Shown here one piece after another: positions 54,040 through 63,006 of a DNA stretch of 64,000 nt. This DNA comes from an uncultured Alkaliphilus sp. GTDB lineage: Bacteria > Bacillota > Clostridia > Peptostreptococcales > Natronincolaceae. The DNA is taken from NCBI GenBank assembly GCA_938074565.1, contig CALJEQ010000030.1, positions 1 through 64,000 of the forward strand. The letters are read 5' to 3'. Every line of letters begins with the position of its first letter. Position 1 is the first letter of the stretch. The notes below the pieces were generated by a model that worked only from the letters and a program-made list of their open reading frames with translations, had not been told where the DNA came from and made no database searches. Made by a program: the position numbers and the translations under genes.

Positions 54040-54978
54040 ATGGAAAAATTAAAAGTAAATAGAGACGAAATTCCATGGCAACAGGTTTATGATGCTGCTG
54101 AAGGCATTAGACATCGTGTGATGGAACATACAATAAAAAACAATGGGGGTTATCTAAGTCAGGCTTGCTCTTCAGCAGAAATATTTGCAGCCCTTTATTT
54201 AAAAATACTTAACTTGGAAGCCGTTGAAAATCCCATCCTTCCTGGCAAATTTCAAGGAGTACCAGGGCATAATAATCCAAATCATATTACTGGCGCTAAC
54301 TTTCATGGTAAAAAAGCTCCACAATATGATCGTTTTTTTCTATCACCAACCCATTATTCCTTAGTTTTATATACTGCTCTTATTGAAGCAGGTCGTTTGG
54401 ACCCCAGTGGGTTACAAGAATTTAATAAAGATGGTGGAGTTGTGGAAATGATAGGAGCAGACCATTCTCCTGGAATGGAAATAATGACAGGCTCCCTTGG
54501 ACAAGGAATTAGTCAAGCAGCGGGGATTGCTTTAGGCAGAAAACTAAAGAAAGAAACAGGTAGAGTAGTGGTGTTTTTATCCGATGGTGAATGTCAATCA
54601 GGTCAATTTTGGGAAGCAGTTCAAGCCATGTCCCACCATAAACTTGATAATATGTTGGCTTATATAGATATTAATGGCTACCAGTGTGATGGAAAAACCG
54701 AAACAGTAATGACCATTGAGCCTTTAGATAAACGTTTAGAATCCTTTGGAGCTAGGGTTTTTAGAGTGGATGGGCATAATGTAGAAGAGTTAGTTGCATT
54801 AGGAAACGTGCAACCTGATGGAAGACCCACCTTCATACTTTGTGATACTGACCCGTGTAAGAATATGGATATACTGAAACAACGTATTCCAAAACTTCAT
54901 TATGTAAGATTTAACAATGAAGAAGAACGTAATCAGTACAGAGAAGTCTATGAAAAATTAAAACAAGGGTTGAAATAA
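54040..54978 (+). CDS. Transketolase, N-terminal (thiamine-diphosphate-binding) subunit
   Basis: A 312-residue N half of a split transketolase, which moves two-carbon ketol units between sugars. Visible: GADHSPGMEIMTGSLGQGIS, the thiamine-diphosphate loop VFLSDGECQSGQFWEAVQAM and YIDINGYQCDG. A region around residues 65-120 (NPILPGKFQGVPGHNNPNHI) is longer than in common N-halves (about 275 residues). The C half follows after 13 bases. The substrate is likely not the central pathway one, given the RuBisCO-like gene in the operon. ATG 54040 with GGAGTG is preferred over a GTG three codons earlier. Confidence 0.88.
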   Translation: MEKLKVNRDEIPWQQVYDAAEGIRHRVMEHTIKNNGGYLSQACSSAEIFAALYLKILNLEAVENPILPGKFQGVPGHNNPNHITGANFHGKKAPQYDRFFLSPTHYSLVLYTALIEAGRLDPSGLQEFNKDGGVVEMIGADHSPGMEIMTGSLGQGISQAAGIALGRKLKKETGRVVVFLSDGECQSGQFWEAVQAMSHHKLDNMLAYIDINGYQCDGKTETVMTIEPLDKRLESFGARVFRVDGHNVEELVALGNVQPDGRPTFILCDTDPCKNMDILKQRIPKLHYVRFNNEEERNQYREVYEKLKQGLK

Positions 54979-54991
54979 GGAGGGGAGCCAA

Positions 54992-55999
54992 ATGGAGATA
55001 CTAACTAAAGTACATGCAAAAAACCTAGTAAAGTGGGCAGAAGATAAACCAGAAGTTTTGGTGCTTTCAGCAGATTTAACAGGATCAACAGAAGTGGATA
55101 GTTTTAGAGATACATATCCAGATCGTTTTTATTCAATGGGAATAGCCGAACAAAACATGATGAGCTTTGCAGGAGGTCTTGCAAGGGAAGGTTTTAAACC
55201 ATTTATTCATACCTTTGCAGTATTTATATATAGAAGAGCCTACGACCAAATTGCAATGTCTATAGCCTATCCAAATCTTCCAGTAACAATGTTTGGTTTT
55301 TTACCAGGGATTATGACACCAGGAGGGGCTACCCATCAGGCAATTGAAGACATTTCTATAATGAGGTCTTTGCCAAATATGACTATACTAGAGTGTGGAG
55401 ATGCCACCGACGTAGAATCTGTCTTAGATGTGGCAAACTCTGTTAATGGACCTGTATATATAAGAATGTTAAGGGGAGAGATACCAAGACTTTTCCCAGC
55501 TACAGAGGCGATGGAACTTGGTAAGTCAAGGTTAATTACCGAAGGAAGTGATCTTGTTCTTTTAACCAGTGGAATATGTACAGAAGAGGCATTAAGGGCC
55601 ACTGAAGTATTAAAAGCAAGAGGTTTATCTATACACCATAGACATATTACAACCTTAAAACCCTTTAATGATGGGGCAGTTATTGATGCAATTGAAAAGA
55701 CAAAATATGGTGTCATAACTATGGAAAATCATTCGGTTATCGGTGGTTTAGGTACTATTGTTGCAGAAAAAATAGCAGAAAAGGGTATCGGTAAAAAGCT
55801 AGTTAAAATAGGTATTCAAGATACCTTCGTCCACGGGGCTAGTAAGCAGTTTCTAATGAAGGAATACAGTTTAGATGCTATGACATTAATCAGTGAAATA
55901 GAAAAACTGGTTGGACTTGAATTAAATATAAAAGAAGATGATTTAACAGAACCCTATGTGGTAGAAGTTCATAGTAAAGCAAAGGTTGAAGCCCTTTAA
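54992..55999 (+). CDS. Transketolase, C-terminal subunit
   Basis: A 335-residue C half with the pyrimidine-binding and C-terminal domains. Motifs are VLSADLTGSTEVDSFRDTYP, FYSMGIAEQNMMSFAGGLAREG with the conserved Glu, GGATHQAIEDISIMRSLPNM, YIRMLRGEIP, and ITMENHSVIGGLG. It works with the upstream N subunit. AGGAGG precedes the ATG. The RuBisCO-like gene starts 25 bases later, so the three form one operon. Confidence 0.9.
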   Translation: MEILTKVHAKNLVKWAEDKPEVLVLSADLTGSTEVDSFRDTYPDRFYSMGIAEQNMMSFAGGLAREGFKPFIHTFAVFIYRRAYDQIAMSIAYPNLPVTMFGFLPGIMTPGGATHQAIEDISIMRSLPNMTILECGDATDVESVLDVANSVNGPVYIRMLRGEIPRLFPATEAMELGKSRLITEGSDLVLLTSGICTEEALRATEVLKARGLSIHHRHITTLKPFNDGAVIDAIEKTKYGVITMENHSVIGGLGTIVAEKIAEKGIGKKLVKIGIQDTFVHGASKQFLMKEYSLDAMTLISEIEKLVGLELNIKEDDLTEPYVVEVHSKAKVEAL

Positions 56000-56024
56000 T
56001 AACATATTGAGAGGAGCGTAAATA

Positions 56025-57176
56025 ATGTTTTTTACAGGTAATAGTAAATTGAATGTACCCTGCGAGAGATTTAATGTAGTCTATAGGGTTTTTGGAAATG
56101 AAAATGATGCATATGCTAAGGCAAAGGATATATGCTTAGAACAAACGGTGGAATTTCCTGGAGAGCTAGTACCTAAAGGGGTTATAGCAGACCATATTGT
56201 AGGAAAGATTGAAGCCTTTGAGGCTTATAATGATGATAGTTACAAGGTTGTAATTAGCTATGCAGTGGATTGTGGAGCTGACGAATTGACTCAGCTTTTA
56301 AATGTAATTTTCGGTAATATAAGCATAAAGCCTGGTATTAGAGTTGAGGAACTAGAGCTTTCAGAAGGAATATTAAAGAATTTTAAAGGACCGCGTTTTG
56401 GTAAAGAGGGATTAAGAAAATATTTAGGTGTGGAAAAACGTTCGTTATTATTTACTGCATTAAAACCAATGGGGCTTACTAATGAGGAACTTGCTGAATT
56501 AGCCTATAAGTTTGCTGTGGGTGGAATTGATATAATAAAAGACGATCATGGATTATCAAATCAAAAATTTTCTCCCTACGAGGAAAGAGTAAGACTCTGT
56601 TCGGCTGCTGTAGAAAAGGCTAATAAAGAAACGGGAAATAAGAGTATTTATGTACCTAATATTACAGCACCCTATAGAGAAGTGATGCAGAGGGCTAAAA
56701 TGGCAAAGGAATTAGGTGCAGGAGGGCTTTTGATAGCCCCTGGTTTAACTGGTTTAGATGCAATGAGGGAAGTTGCAGAGGATGATACTATTGCTCTTCC
56801 TATTTTCAGCCATCCAGCTTTTCAGGGAAGTTACGTTTTAGGAAAAAATGGAATTTCACATCAAGTGTTGTTTGGACAAATCCCAAGATTAGCAGGAGCA
56901 GATGCTACTATATATCCAAACTTTGGAGGACGCTTTTCCTTTAGTATAGAGGAATGTAGAAGGATAGCAGAGTCTAGTAATTCACCAATGGGACAATTAA
57001 AATCTATTTTTCCTTGCCCAGCAGGGGGAATGAGCCTTGAAAGTATACCAGAATCCCTAAAGGTATATGGTAATGATGTAATCTTTTTAGTTGGTGGAGG
57101 TCTTTTTAGACAAGGACCTGACATAATTGAAAATAGTAAATATTTTAAAGGATTAGTTGAAGCAACCATCAAATAA
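56025..57176 (+). CDS. RuBisCO-like protein (form IV, non-carboxylating)
   Basis: A 383-residue RuBisCO superfamily protein. The carbamate lysine is K172 in GGIDIIKDDHGLSNQ; the usual KDDE glutamate is His175. K147 lies in TALKPMGL. Phosphate-binding parts PAGGMS (332-337) and VGGGLF (356-361) remain, but the loop-6 lysine region is changed to YPNFGGRF (297-304). This argues for an enolase, isomerase or decarboxylase on a sugar phosphate, not CO2 fixation. Known form IV roles include methylthioribulose-1-phosphate chemistry and D-apionate/isoapionate breakdown; neither is settled here. GAGGAG precedes the ATG. Confidence 0.9.
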   Translation: MFFTGNSKLNVPCERFNVVYRVFGNENDAYAKAKDICLEQTVEFPGELVPKGVIADHIVGKIEAFEAYNDDSYKVVISYAVDCGADELTQLLNVIFGNISIKPGIRVEELELSEGILKNFKGPRFGKEGLRKYLGVEKRSLLFTALKPMGLTNEELAELAYKFAVGGIDIIKDDHGLSNQKFSPYEERVRLCSAAVEKANKETGNKSIYVPNITAPYREVMQRAKMAKELGAGGLLIAPGLTGLDAMREVAEDDTIALPIFSHPAFQGSYVLGKNGISHQVLFGQIPRLAGADATIYPNFGGRFSFSIEECRRIAESSNSPMGQLKSIFPCPAGGMSLESIPESLKVYGNDVIFLVGGGLFRQGPDIIENSKYFKGLVEATIK

Positions 57177-57250
57177 AATAAGTTATACTATTAAGTAGAT
57201 CATTAACAGCACCCTGTCAAGTAGAGGTGGAAATAATTAAAAATATTTAT

Positions 57251-57287
57251 AACGTCAATCGCTTAATTTTGGTTGACGTTTTTTTTG
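57251..57287 (+). terminator. Terminator of the transketolase/RuBisCO-like operon
   Basis: AACGTCAA/TTGACGTT stem with a T8 tail, 74 bases past the stop. Confidence 0.87.
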
Positions 57288-57385
57288 TATCTTTTTTTTA
57301 GTGTTCTAAGCTAAAATCTGTTTCACCTGTGTAAAATGATTGATTTCCATAGTTTATATTTATTTTGTGTATTAGTACAAAAACC

Positions 57386-57409
57386 TTAAAAGATTATATA
57401 ATCTTTTAA
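57386..57409. repeat. 24-bp perfect palindrome upstream of the chemoreceptor
   Basis: A loopless dyad (TTAAAAGATTAT and its complement) lies 276 bases before the chemoreceptor. It is a candidate operator. The rest of the 57177-57684 gap is AT-rich and noncoding. Confidence 0.5.
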
Positions 57410-57545
57410 ATAAAGAAAAAACATTAATAAATATACACGTTAATTAACTTTTGCTGTATTTTTTTTGTTTATTAATTAGCGATATGATAATAAAAAAATT
57501 AAATTGATTAACTAAATATTGTAACTTCAATACTATTATTATAAC

Positions 57546-57588
57546 ACACAATGACTTATTATGTGAATTTAACTAAAAATCATTGTGT
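57546..57588. repeat. 9-bp inverted repeat upstream of the chemoreceptor
   Basis: ACACAATGA (57546-57554) and TCATTGTGT (57580-57588) flank a 25-base centre, 97 bases before the start codon. It could be a pair of binding half-sites or a hairpin. Confidence 0.35.
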
Positions 57589-57684
57589 TTTAGGGTAAAA
57601 AAGTTTAATATTAAAGTAATGGTAAACAATTAATCGGTAAATTAACGATAGTGAAACAATTAGGGGCTAAAGGAGTGGAAATAA

Positions 57685-59415
57685 ATGAAAATACGTATAA
57701 ATATGAAAAATAAGCTTATAATTTTTACTTGCACATTAATGGTAATAATAATTTCAATTATTGGGATTGTAGGATACACCAAAATTATATCATTAGCAGA
57801 ACAAATGATGGGAGAGAAAGCAATATCTATAGCAAGAGCCGCTTTAATAAATATAGACATAGAACAATTTAAAGCAATGAAAGAAGAAGGAGAAGAACAT
57901 CCATATTATGAAGAGTTTAGACAATATCTCTATAATTTAAAAAACAAAATAGATGTAACTTATTTATATACGGTAGATATTTATGATAAAGATAACATTG
58001 TTTATCTTGTGGATGGTAGCGATATACCGGACGGAGAATATTTTTCATCATTTGGAGAATTAGATACAATAGATTCTTACGGTGACGAATTATTTAAGGC
58101 TTTAGATGGCGAAGATTCATATGGTAATATATATGATGGGCAAGAATGGGGATATTTGTTATCAGCATTTATACCAATTGTTGATAATAAAGGAGAAGTC
58201 ATAGGTATAATAGGTTGTGATATTTCTGCTGAAAAAATAATGAATAGAACACAAAGAATACGATACATACTTATTTCTATTTTGATATTTTTAGTTGTGC
58301 TTAATATGCTATTAATGACTTTTTTCTTAAGATATATATTTAAACCATTTCAACAATTGATTAATGGAATGAAAAAAGTTACCGAAGGTGATCTCAATGA
58401 GAGAATAAAAGTTAAGAAAAAAGATGAAATAGGAGAAATTGCTTTAGTGTTTAATGAAACAATAGATGTATTAAAAAATATCATTATAACTGTTAAGTCA
58501 GAATCAAATGAAGTTTTAAATTTTTCCCAACAAGTTGGTAACACCTCTAAAGAAATAGCATTAGCATCAGAAAAAATTACAAGTCAGCATCTTAATATTG
58601 CTTTATTGACAAGGGACTTAACTAAAGATATGGAGTCTATTCAATCGGGAAATGCTGTATTACAAAAAGATTTTACTGCAACACAAAATAAATTTATATT
58701 CGTGGATAAAGCATTAGATAACTTAACATTAAATTCATGTAAAAGTACACAGTGGGTAAAGGAAGCTAAGGGTTCTATAGGTGATATTGCTAAAAATATT
58801 CTAGAAACCCAAAATGAAGTGGTAAACTTATCAGACAGCATGTGTAATATAGAAAATTTTACTAAAGTAATTACCAAAATTGCAGAGCAAACCAATTTAT
58901 TAGCATTAAATGCATCTATTGAAGCGGCTAGAGCAGGGGAAGCAGGAAAAGGTTTTTCTATTGTTGCAAATGAAGTAAGTAAATTAGCAGAACAATCCAC
59001 AGCAGCTGCAAAAGAAATTACAGCGGTTATAGAAGATATGCTACAAAAAACGATAGAGATAAAAAGTTTAATGGTTAATAATGTTAACTTAACAAATATA
59101 GGTATAAACAAAACAAATGATATTATTACAGGTCTAGATGACATTAGTAACTATTCAAATGAGGTAACAATAAAAGTAAAAGACGTAGAAACTTTTTTAG
59201 ATGTAGTATTTAATAGAATACATGAAATAAATAATCAAACTTTAAAAATACAAGAAAATATTTTAACATTAGATTCAACTAGCCAAACCATTGCCGTTAC
59301 AACAGAAGAACAATTGGCAAGTACACGGGATTTAAATCAATTGGGGGATATACTAGGAAGTGCTTCTCAACAAATGAGAGATTCCGTCCATGTATTTAAA
59401 ACAGAAGACTTTTAG
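57685..59415 (+). CDS. Methyl-accepting chemotaxis protein
   Basis: A 576-residue chemoreceptor: membrane segment at about 10-31, extracellular Cache-like sensor to about 190 ([40 protein letters not shown]), second segment at about 192-214, HAMP domain (to about 265) and a signalling domain whose tip [20 protein letters not shown] (then [20 protein letters not shown]) binds CheA/CheW. The C-terminal end lacks a long tail. Its neighbour, a sugar-phosphate operon, suggests but does not show a related ligand. No other chemotaxis genes are in view. Confidence 0.94.
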   Translation: MKIRINMKNKLIIFTCTLMVIIISIIGIVGYTKIISLAEQMMGEKAISIARAALINIDIEQFKAMKEEGEEHPYYEEFRQYLYNLKNKIDVTYLYTVDIYDKDNIVYLVDGSDIPDGEYFSSFGELDTIDSYGDELFKALDGEDSYGNIYDGQEWGYLLSAFIPIVDNKGEVIGIIGCDISAEKIMNRTQRIRYILISILIFLVVLNMLLMTFFLRYIFKPFQQLINGMKKVTEGDLNERIKVKKKDEIGEIALVFNETIDVLKNIIITVKSESNEVLNFSQQVGNTSKEIALASEKITSQHLNIALLTRDLTKDMESIQSGNAVLQKDFTATQNKFIFVDKALDNLTLNSCKSTQWVKEAKGSIGDIAKNILETQNEVVNLSDSMCNIENFTKVITKIAEQTNLLALNASIEAARAGEAGKGFSIVANEVSKLAEQSTAAAKEITAVIEDMLQKTIEIKSLMVNNVNLTNIGINKTNDIITGLDDISNYSNEVTIKVKDVETFLDVVFNRIHEINNQTLKIQENILTLDSTSQTIAVTTEEQLASTRDLNQLGDILGSASQQMRDSVHVFKTEDF

Positions 59416-59481
59416 AAATACCCAGTAACATGTTTTGAAATATCTTTTAGACTGATGAAAACTTCATGTTTCTATAATCAC

Positions 59482-59532
59482 AAAAATCACCACCTTTACG
59501 TATCTCTATATACGTTACAGTTGGTGATTTTT
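59482..59532 (+). terminator. Two-stem terminator after the chemoreceptor (copy C)
   Basis: Outer 11-bp stem AAAAATCACCA/TGGTGATTTTT, internal loop 5/6, inner stem ACGTA/TACGT with an eight-base loop, then a T-rich tail. The layout is identical to 1366-1414 and 44373-44421 although the outer stem differs. Confidence 0.75.
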
Positions 59533-59613
59533 TGTTTTTTTATTAGAAGGTTTTTTACCAGTCCGTAATAGTATATATTTACTATACAGTCTAGAAGATA
59601 TTTTAAAAACACC

Positions 59614-59657
59614 TTTTTTCTTAGTTATAGTTTAACAAGACCATAACTAAGAAAAAA
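59614..59657. repeat. Perfect 15-bp inverted repeat before rsmB
   Basis: Arms 59614-59628 and 59643-59657 (TTTTTTCTTAGTTAT and complement) have a 14-base loop. The T run is 5' and the A run 3' on both strands, the wrong way round for an intrinsic terminator. The gap 59533-59757 shows nothing else clear. Confidence 0.5.
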
Positions 59658-59757
59658 ATAAGAAAAAATAGGCAATAATAATAAAGAAGGTATAATTTCG
59701 ACATTTCTTTACTCAACAGTATTTGTTATACTAAATAAATGGAGGTGCATTAATATA

Positions 59758-61092
59758 ATGAATGCAAGAGAAGGAGCAATAAAGATACTTTATGAAGTAG
59801 AAGTAAACGAAGCATATTCTAATATAGCTTTAAATAAAGAATTAAGTCAAAACCAATACAGTCAGTTGGATAAAGGGTTTTTAACAGAACTAGTCTATGG
59901 TGTGTTGGAAAATATGATTTATATAGATCATGTTATTAGTCAATTTTCTTCGGTGAAACTTAAAAAAATTCATCCGTGGACATTAATTGTATTACGTTTG
60001 GGTATTTACCAATTATTATTTTTAGATAAAGTACCCGTTTCAGCAGCCGTAAATGAGTCTGTGAACTTAGCGAAAAAATATAATAAGGCATCATCGGGGT
60101 TTGTTAATGCTATTTTAAGAAATGTGGAAAGAAAAAAACAAAGCATTAAAATGCCAGATCGCAAAAAAGAAACTGTTAAATTTTTATCCATTACCTATTC
60201 TCATCCTCAGTGGATGGTGGAACAATTTTTAAAGCATTTTACTCTAGAATTTACAGAAGAATTATTGAAAGCTAACAATGAAACACCAGAATTAAACCTT
60301 CGGGTAAATACCCTGAAAATTTCAGTGGAAAATTGCATTAAAGAACTGGAAAAAGTGGGGTTACAGGTGGTACAAAGCCCCTATATAGAAGAAGCTCTTT
60401 ACATAAAAGGTATAACAAATCTTCAAGACTTAGAGTTGTTGAAAAAAGGGTATTTATACATACAAGATTTTGGCTCAATGTTAATTTCTAGAGTATTAGA
60501 ACCAAAGGAAAATGATTTTATTATTGATGTTTGCAGTGCCCCAGGGGGAAAAGCCACCCATTTAGCCCAAATGATGAATAATGAAGGTAAAATTATTGCA
60601 AGGGACGTTCATCAACATAAGTTGAAATTAATACAGAAAAATGCAAAGAACTTAGGTGTTAATATTATTCAAACGGAATATTTTAACGGTAAAGAAGTGG
60701 ATTTAGATCTAATAGAAATGGCAGATGGCGTGTTGGTGGATGCCCCTTGTTCTGGTTTAGGTATTATTCGTAGAAAACCTGAGATTAAATACCGTAAAAA
60801 GTCAGATGATATTAATGAAATTACCTCCATGCAGTTGGAAATCCTTAAAAAGGCATCAAAATATGTGAAACATAAAGGTTACTTAGTGTATAGTACATGT
60901 ACGATTGAACCTTCTGAAAATAATAGCATTATTGAAAAATTTCTAGAAGAAGACAATAAGTTTGAATTAGTGGATATTGGTAAAGAATATAGTAAATTGA
61001 TCCCTGGTGAACCTCAGGGAAAAACAATTCAGTTATATCCTAATATACATAATACTGATGGCTTTTTTATAGCTAAATTAAGAAGAAAATAG
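59758..61092 (+). CDS. rsmB: 16S rRNA (cytosine-967-C5)-methyltransferase RsmB
   Basis: The 444-residue enzyme has an N-terminal NusB-like RNA-binding domain (1-150; YSQLDKGFLTELVYGVLEN) and an SAM-dependent Fmu domain: DVCSAPGGKATHLAQMM, VDAPCSGLGIIRRKPEIKY with the catalytic Cys region, and YSTCTIEPSENN with the second Cys. It methylates C967 of 16S rRNA. The ATG at 59758 follows GGAGGTG. It restarts the conserved operon interrupted after yugP. Confidence 0.95.
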   Translation: MNAREGAIKILYEVEVNEAYSNIALNKELSQNQYSQLDKGFLTELVYGVLENMIYIDHVISQFSSVKLKKIHPWTLIVLRLGIYQLLFLDKVPVSAAVNESVNLAKKYNKASSGFVNAILRNVERKKQSIKMPDRKKETVKFLSITYSHPQWMVEQFLKHFTLEFTEELLKANNETPELNLRVNTLKISVENCIKELEKVGLQVVQSPYIEEALYIKGITNLQDLELLKKGYLYIQDFGSMLISRVLEPKENDFIIDVCSAPGGKATHLAQMMNNEGKIIARDVHQHKLKLIQKNAKNLGVNIIQTEYFNGKEVDLDLIEMADGVLVDAPCSGLGIIRRKPEIKYRKKSDDINEITSMQLEILKKASKYVKHKGYLVYSTCTIEPSENNSIIEKFLEEDNKFELVDIGKEYSKLIPGEPQGKTIQLYPNIHNTDGFFIAKLRRK

Positions 61093-61148
61093 AAAAATAA
61101 ATATATAATGAAGGACTCTAGCAGCTAGCAGGGATTGGAGGATTACAA

Positions 61149-62192
61149 TTGTCAAAAGTAGACTTAATGAGTTTAACAAAGGAAGAGTTAATTATATTTC
61201 TGGAAGAAATAGGGGAAAAGAAATTTAGAGCATTACAGATATTTCAATGGATTCATAAGGGAGTAAAGTCCTTTGAAGAAATGTCAAACTTATCCAAAAA
61301 TCTTAGACAAAAATTATCAGAAAAAGCATATATTAATCAAGTGGGCATTGAAGGTAAGTTTGTATCAAAAATAGATGGTACAACAAAGTACTTGTTTTTA
61401 TTAGAAGATGGACACATTATTGAAGGTGTGGTAATGTCTTACAAACATGGTAATACAGCCTGTATATCTTCGCAAGTGGGGTGTGCAATGGGATGTAGCT
61501 TCTGTGCTTCCTCAGTGAAGGGGTTAGAAAGAAATCTTAAGGCAGGTGAAATGATCGCTCAAATCCATACGATGGAAGAAGATTTTGGTGAACGCATTTC
61601 TAACATTGTTATTATGGGAAGTGGTGAACCTCTACATAACTATAAAGAGGTAATTAATTTTTTAAGGATTGTAAATGATGAAGATGGATTAAATATTGGA
61701 AATCGTCATATTACGTTGTCCACCTGTGGGTTAGTACCTGAAATCAAAGATTTGGCAGATTTGAGAATACCAATTAACTTAGCTATTTCCCTTCATGCCC
61801 CAAATGATGAAATAAGAAGAAAAATGATGCCTATTGCTAATAAATATAAAATAGATGAATTAATTCAAGTATGTAGATATTATTTACAACAAACAAACCG
61901 AAGAATAACCTTTGAGTATGCATTAATTAGAGATGTTAATGATGGGGAAGATGAAGCTTATCAATTAAGTAGACTTTTAAAGGGTCTTCTTTGTCATGTA
62001 AACTTAATTCCTGTTAATGAAGTAGATGAAAGAAGCTTTAAAAAGTCTCAGCATAATCAAATTAAGATATTTGAAGGAATCTTAAAGAAACACGGTATAG
62101 AGGTCACCATTAGAAGGGAAATGGGGGCCGATATTAATGCTGCCTGTGGGCAATTAAGGAATCGACATTTACAGGAAAAAGATAGAAAATGA
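61149..62192 (+). CDS. rlmN: Dual-specificity rRNA/tRNA adenine-C2 methyltransferase RlmN
   Basis: A radical-SAM enzyme methylating A2503 of 23S rRNA and A37 of some tRNAs. The 347 residues have the iron-sulfur cysteines C112, C116 and C119 (GCAMGCSFCAS), VIMGSGEPLHNYKEVI, LSTCGLVPEI, SLHAPNDEIRRKMMP and the C-terminal Cys in INAACGQLRNRH. It starts with TTG at 61149 behind GGAGGA and lies 56 bases after rsmB. Confidence 0.96.
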   Translation: MSKVDLMSLTKEELIIFLEEIGEKKFRALQIFQWIHKGVKSFEEMSNLSKNLRQKLSEKAYINQVGIEGKFVSKIDGTTKYLFLLEDGHIIEGVVMSYKHGNTACISSQVGCAMGCSFCASSVKGLERNLKAGEMIAQIHTMEEDFGERISNIVIMGSGEPLHNYKEVINFLRIVNDEDGLNIGNRHITLSTCGLVPEIKDLADLRIPINLAISLHAPNDEIRRKMMPIANKYKIDELIQVCRYYLQQTNRRITFEYALIRDVNDGEDEAYQLSRLLKGLLCHVNLIPVNEVDERSFKKSQHNQIKIFEGILKKHGIEVTIRREMGADINAACGQLRNRHLQEKDRK

Positions 62193-62243
62193 AGGGTTTT
62201 GAAGAAAGATCACGAATAGATATAAGGTGAGGAGGGGTGATGA

Positions 62244-63002
62244 ATGAATATTGGGGTTCTTACAGATATTGGGAAAGTTAGAGAGATAAATGAAGATAAT
62301 TACTGTATAGTAAATGAGGGGTTACATCTGTATATGGTGGCTGACGGTATGGGTGGACATAATGCTGGAGAAGTAGCCAGTCTATTGGCAATTCAAAAGA
62401 TTAAAGAACACATGATAAAATATATTTCCACGGAAATAGTAGAACTAGATGAAGAAGAGGTAAAAGGAATATTATTTGAAGCTTTTAATCGTGCTAATAA
62501 GGAAATTTTAAGCCGTGGGAAAGAAGATGGTCAATGTGACGGTATGGGTACCACCGCTACTTTAACATTAAAAGTCAACGATAAATTATTTATTGGACAC
62601 ATTGGTGATAGCAGAGCCTATCTTGTCCGTAACAATGAAATACAACAGATTACTCAAGATCATTCTTTAGTGGCTGAATTAGTGAGAAGAGGCAGTATTT
62701 CAGAACGGGAAGCTATGAAGCATCCTCAAAAAAATGTTATAACCCGTGCATTGGGGACGGATGAACAAATAAAAGTAGATATATTTACAAAAGACTTAAA
62801 ACCTTTCGATATTATAGTTCTTTGCACAGATGGGTTAAGCAATTTTGTGGATAAATATGAAATTGAAAAAACTGTATTAGAAATAGATGATTGTGATGAG
62901 TGCTGTAGGACATTAGTTTCCCTAGCAAATCAACGGGGAGGCTATGATAATATAACTATTATCGTTATTAAAAATAATAGCCATGATTTAGAAAGCAGGT
63001 GA
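62244..63002 (+). CDS. stp: PP2C-type protein phosphatase (Stp/PrpC)
   Basis: A 252-residue Ser/Thr phosphatase that reverses PrkC phosphorylation. PP2C metal motifs are present: GKVREINEDNY (first Asp/Glu), MVADGMGGHNAGEVAS, GMGTTATLTL, IGDSRAYLVRN and LCTDGLSNFV, plus RGGYDNITIIVI near the end. GAGGAGG precedes the ATG. The kinase gene starts four bases after the stop. Confidence 0.95.
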   Translation: MNIGVLTDIGKVREINEDNYCIVNEGLHLYMVADGMGGHNAGEVASLLAIQKIKEHMIKYISTEIVELDEEEVKGILFEAFNRANKEILSRGKEDGQCDGMGTTATLTLKVNDKLFIGHIGDSRAYLVRNNEIQQITQDHSLVAELVRRGSISEREAMKHPQKNVITRALGTDEQIKVDIFTKDLKPFDIIVLCTDGLSNFVDKYEIEKTVLEIDDCDECCRTLVSLANQRGGYDNITIIVIKNNSHDLESR

Positions 63003-63006
63003 GGAC

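Noticed and set aside
54040-55999. Pyruvate dehydrogenase E1 or DXP synthase halves
   Set aside because: The SDGECQSGQFWEA loop and GSLGQGIS region fit transketolase N halves, and no E2/E3 genes follow.
56025-57176. True CO2-fixing RuBisCO
   Set aside because: The KDDE glutamate is replaced by His175 and the loop-6 lysine region is YPNFGGRF; no phosphoribulokinase is present. Form IV fits better.
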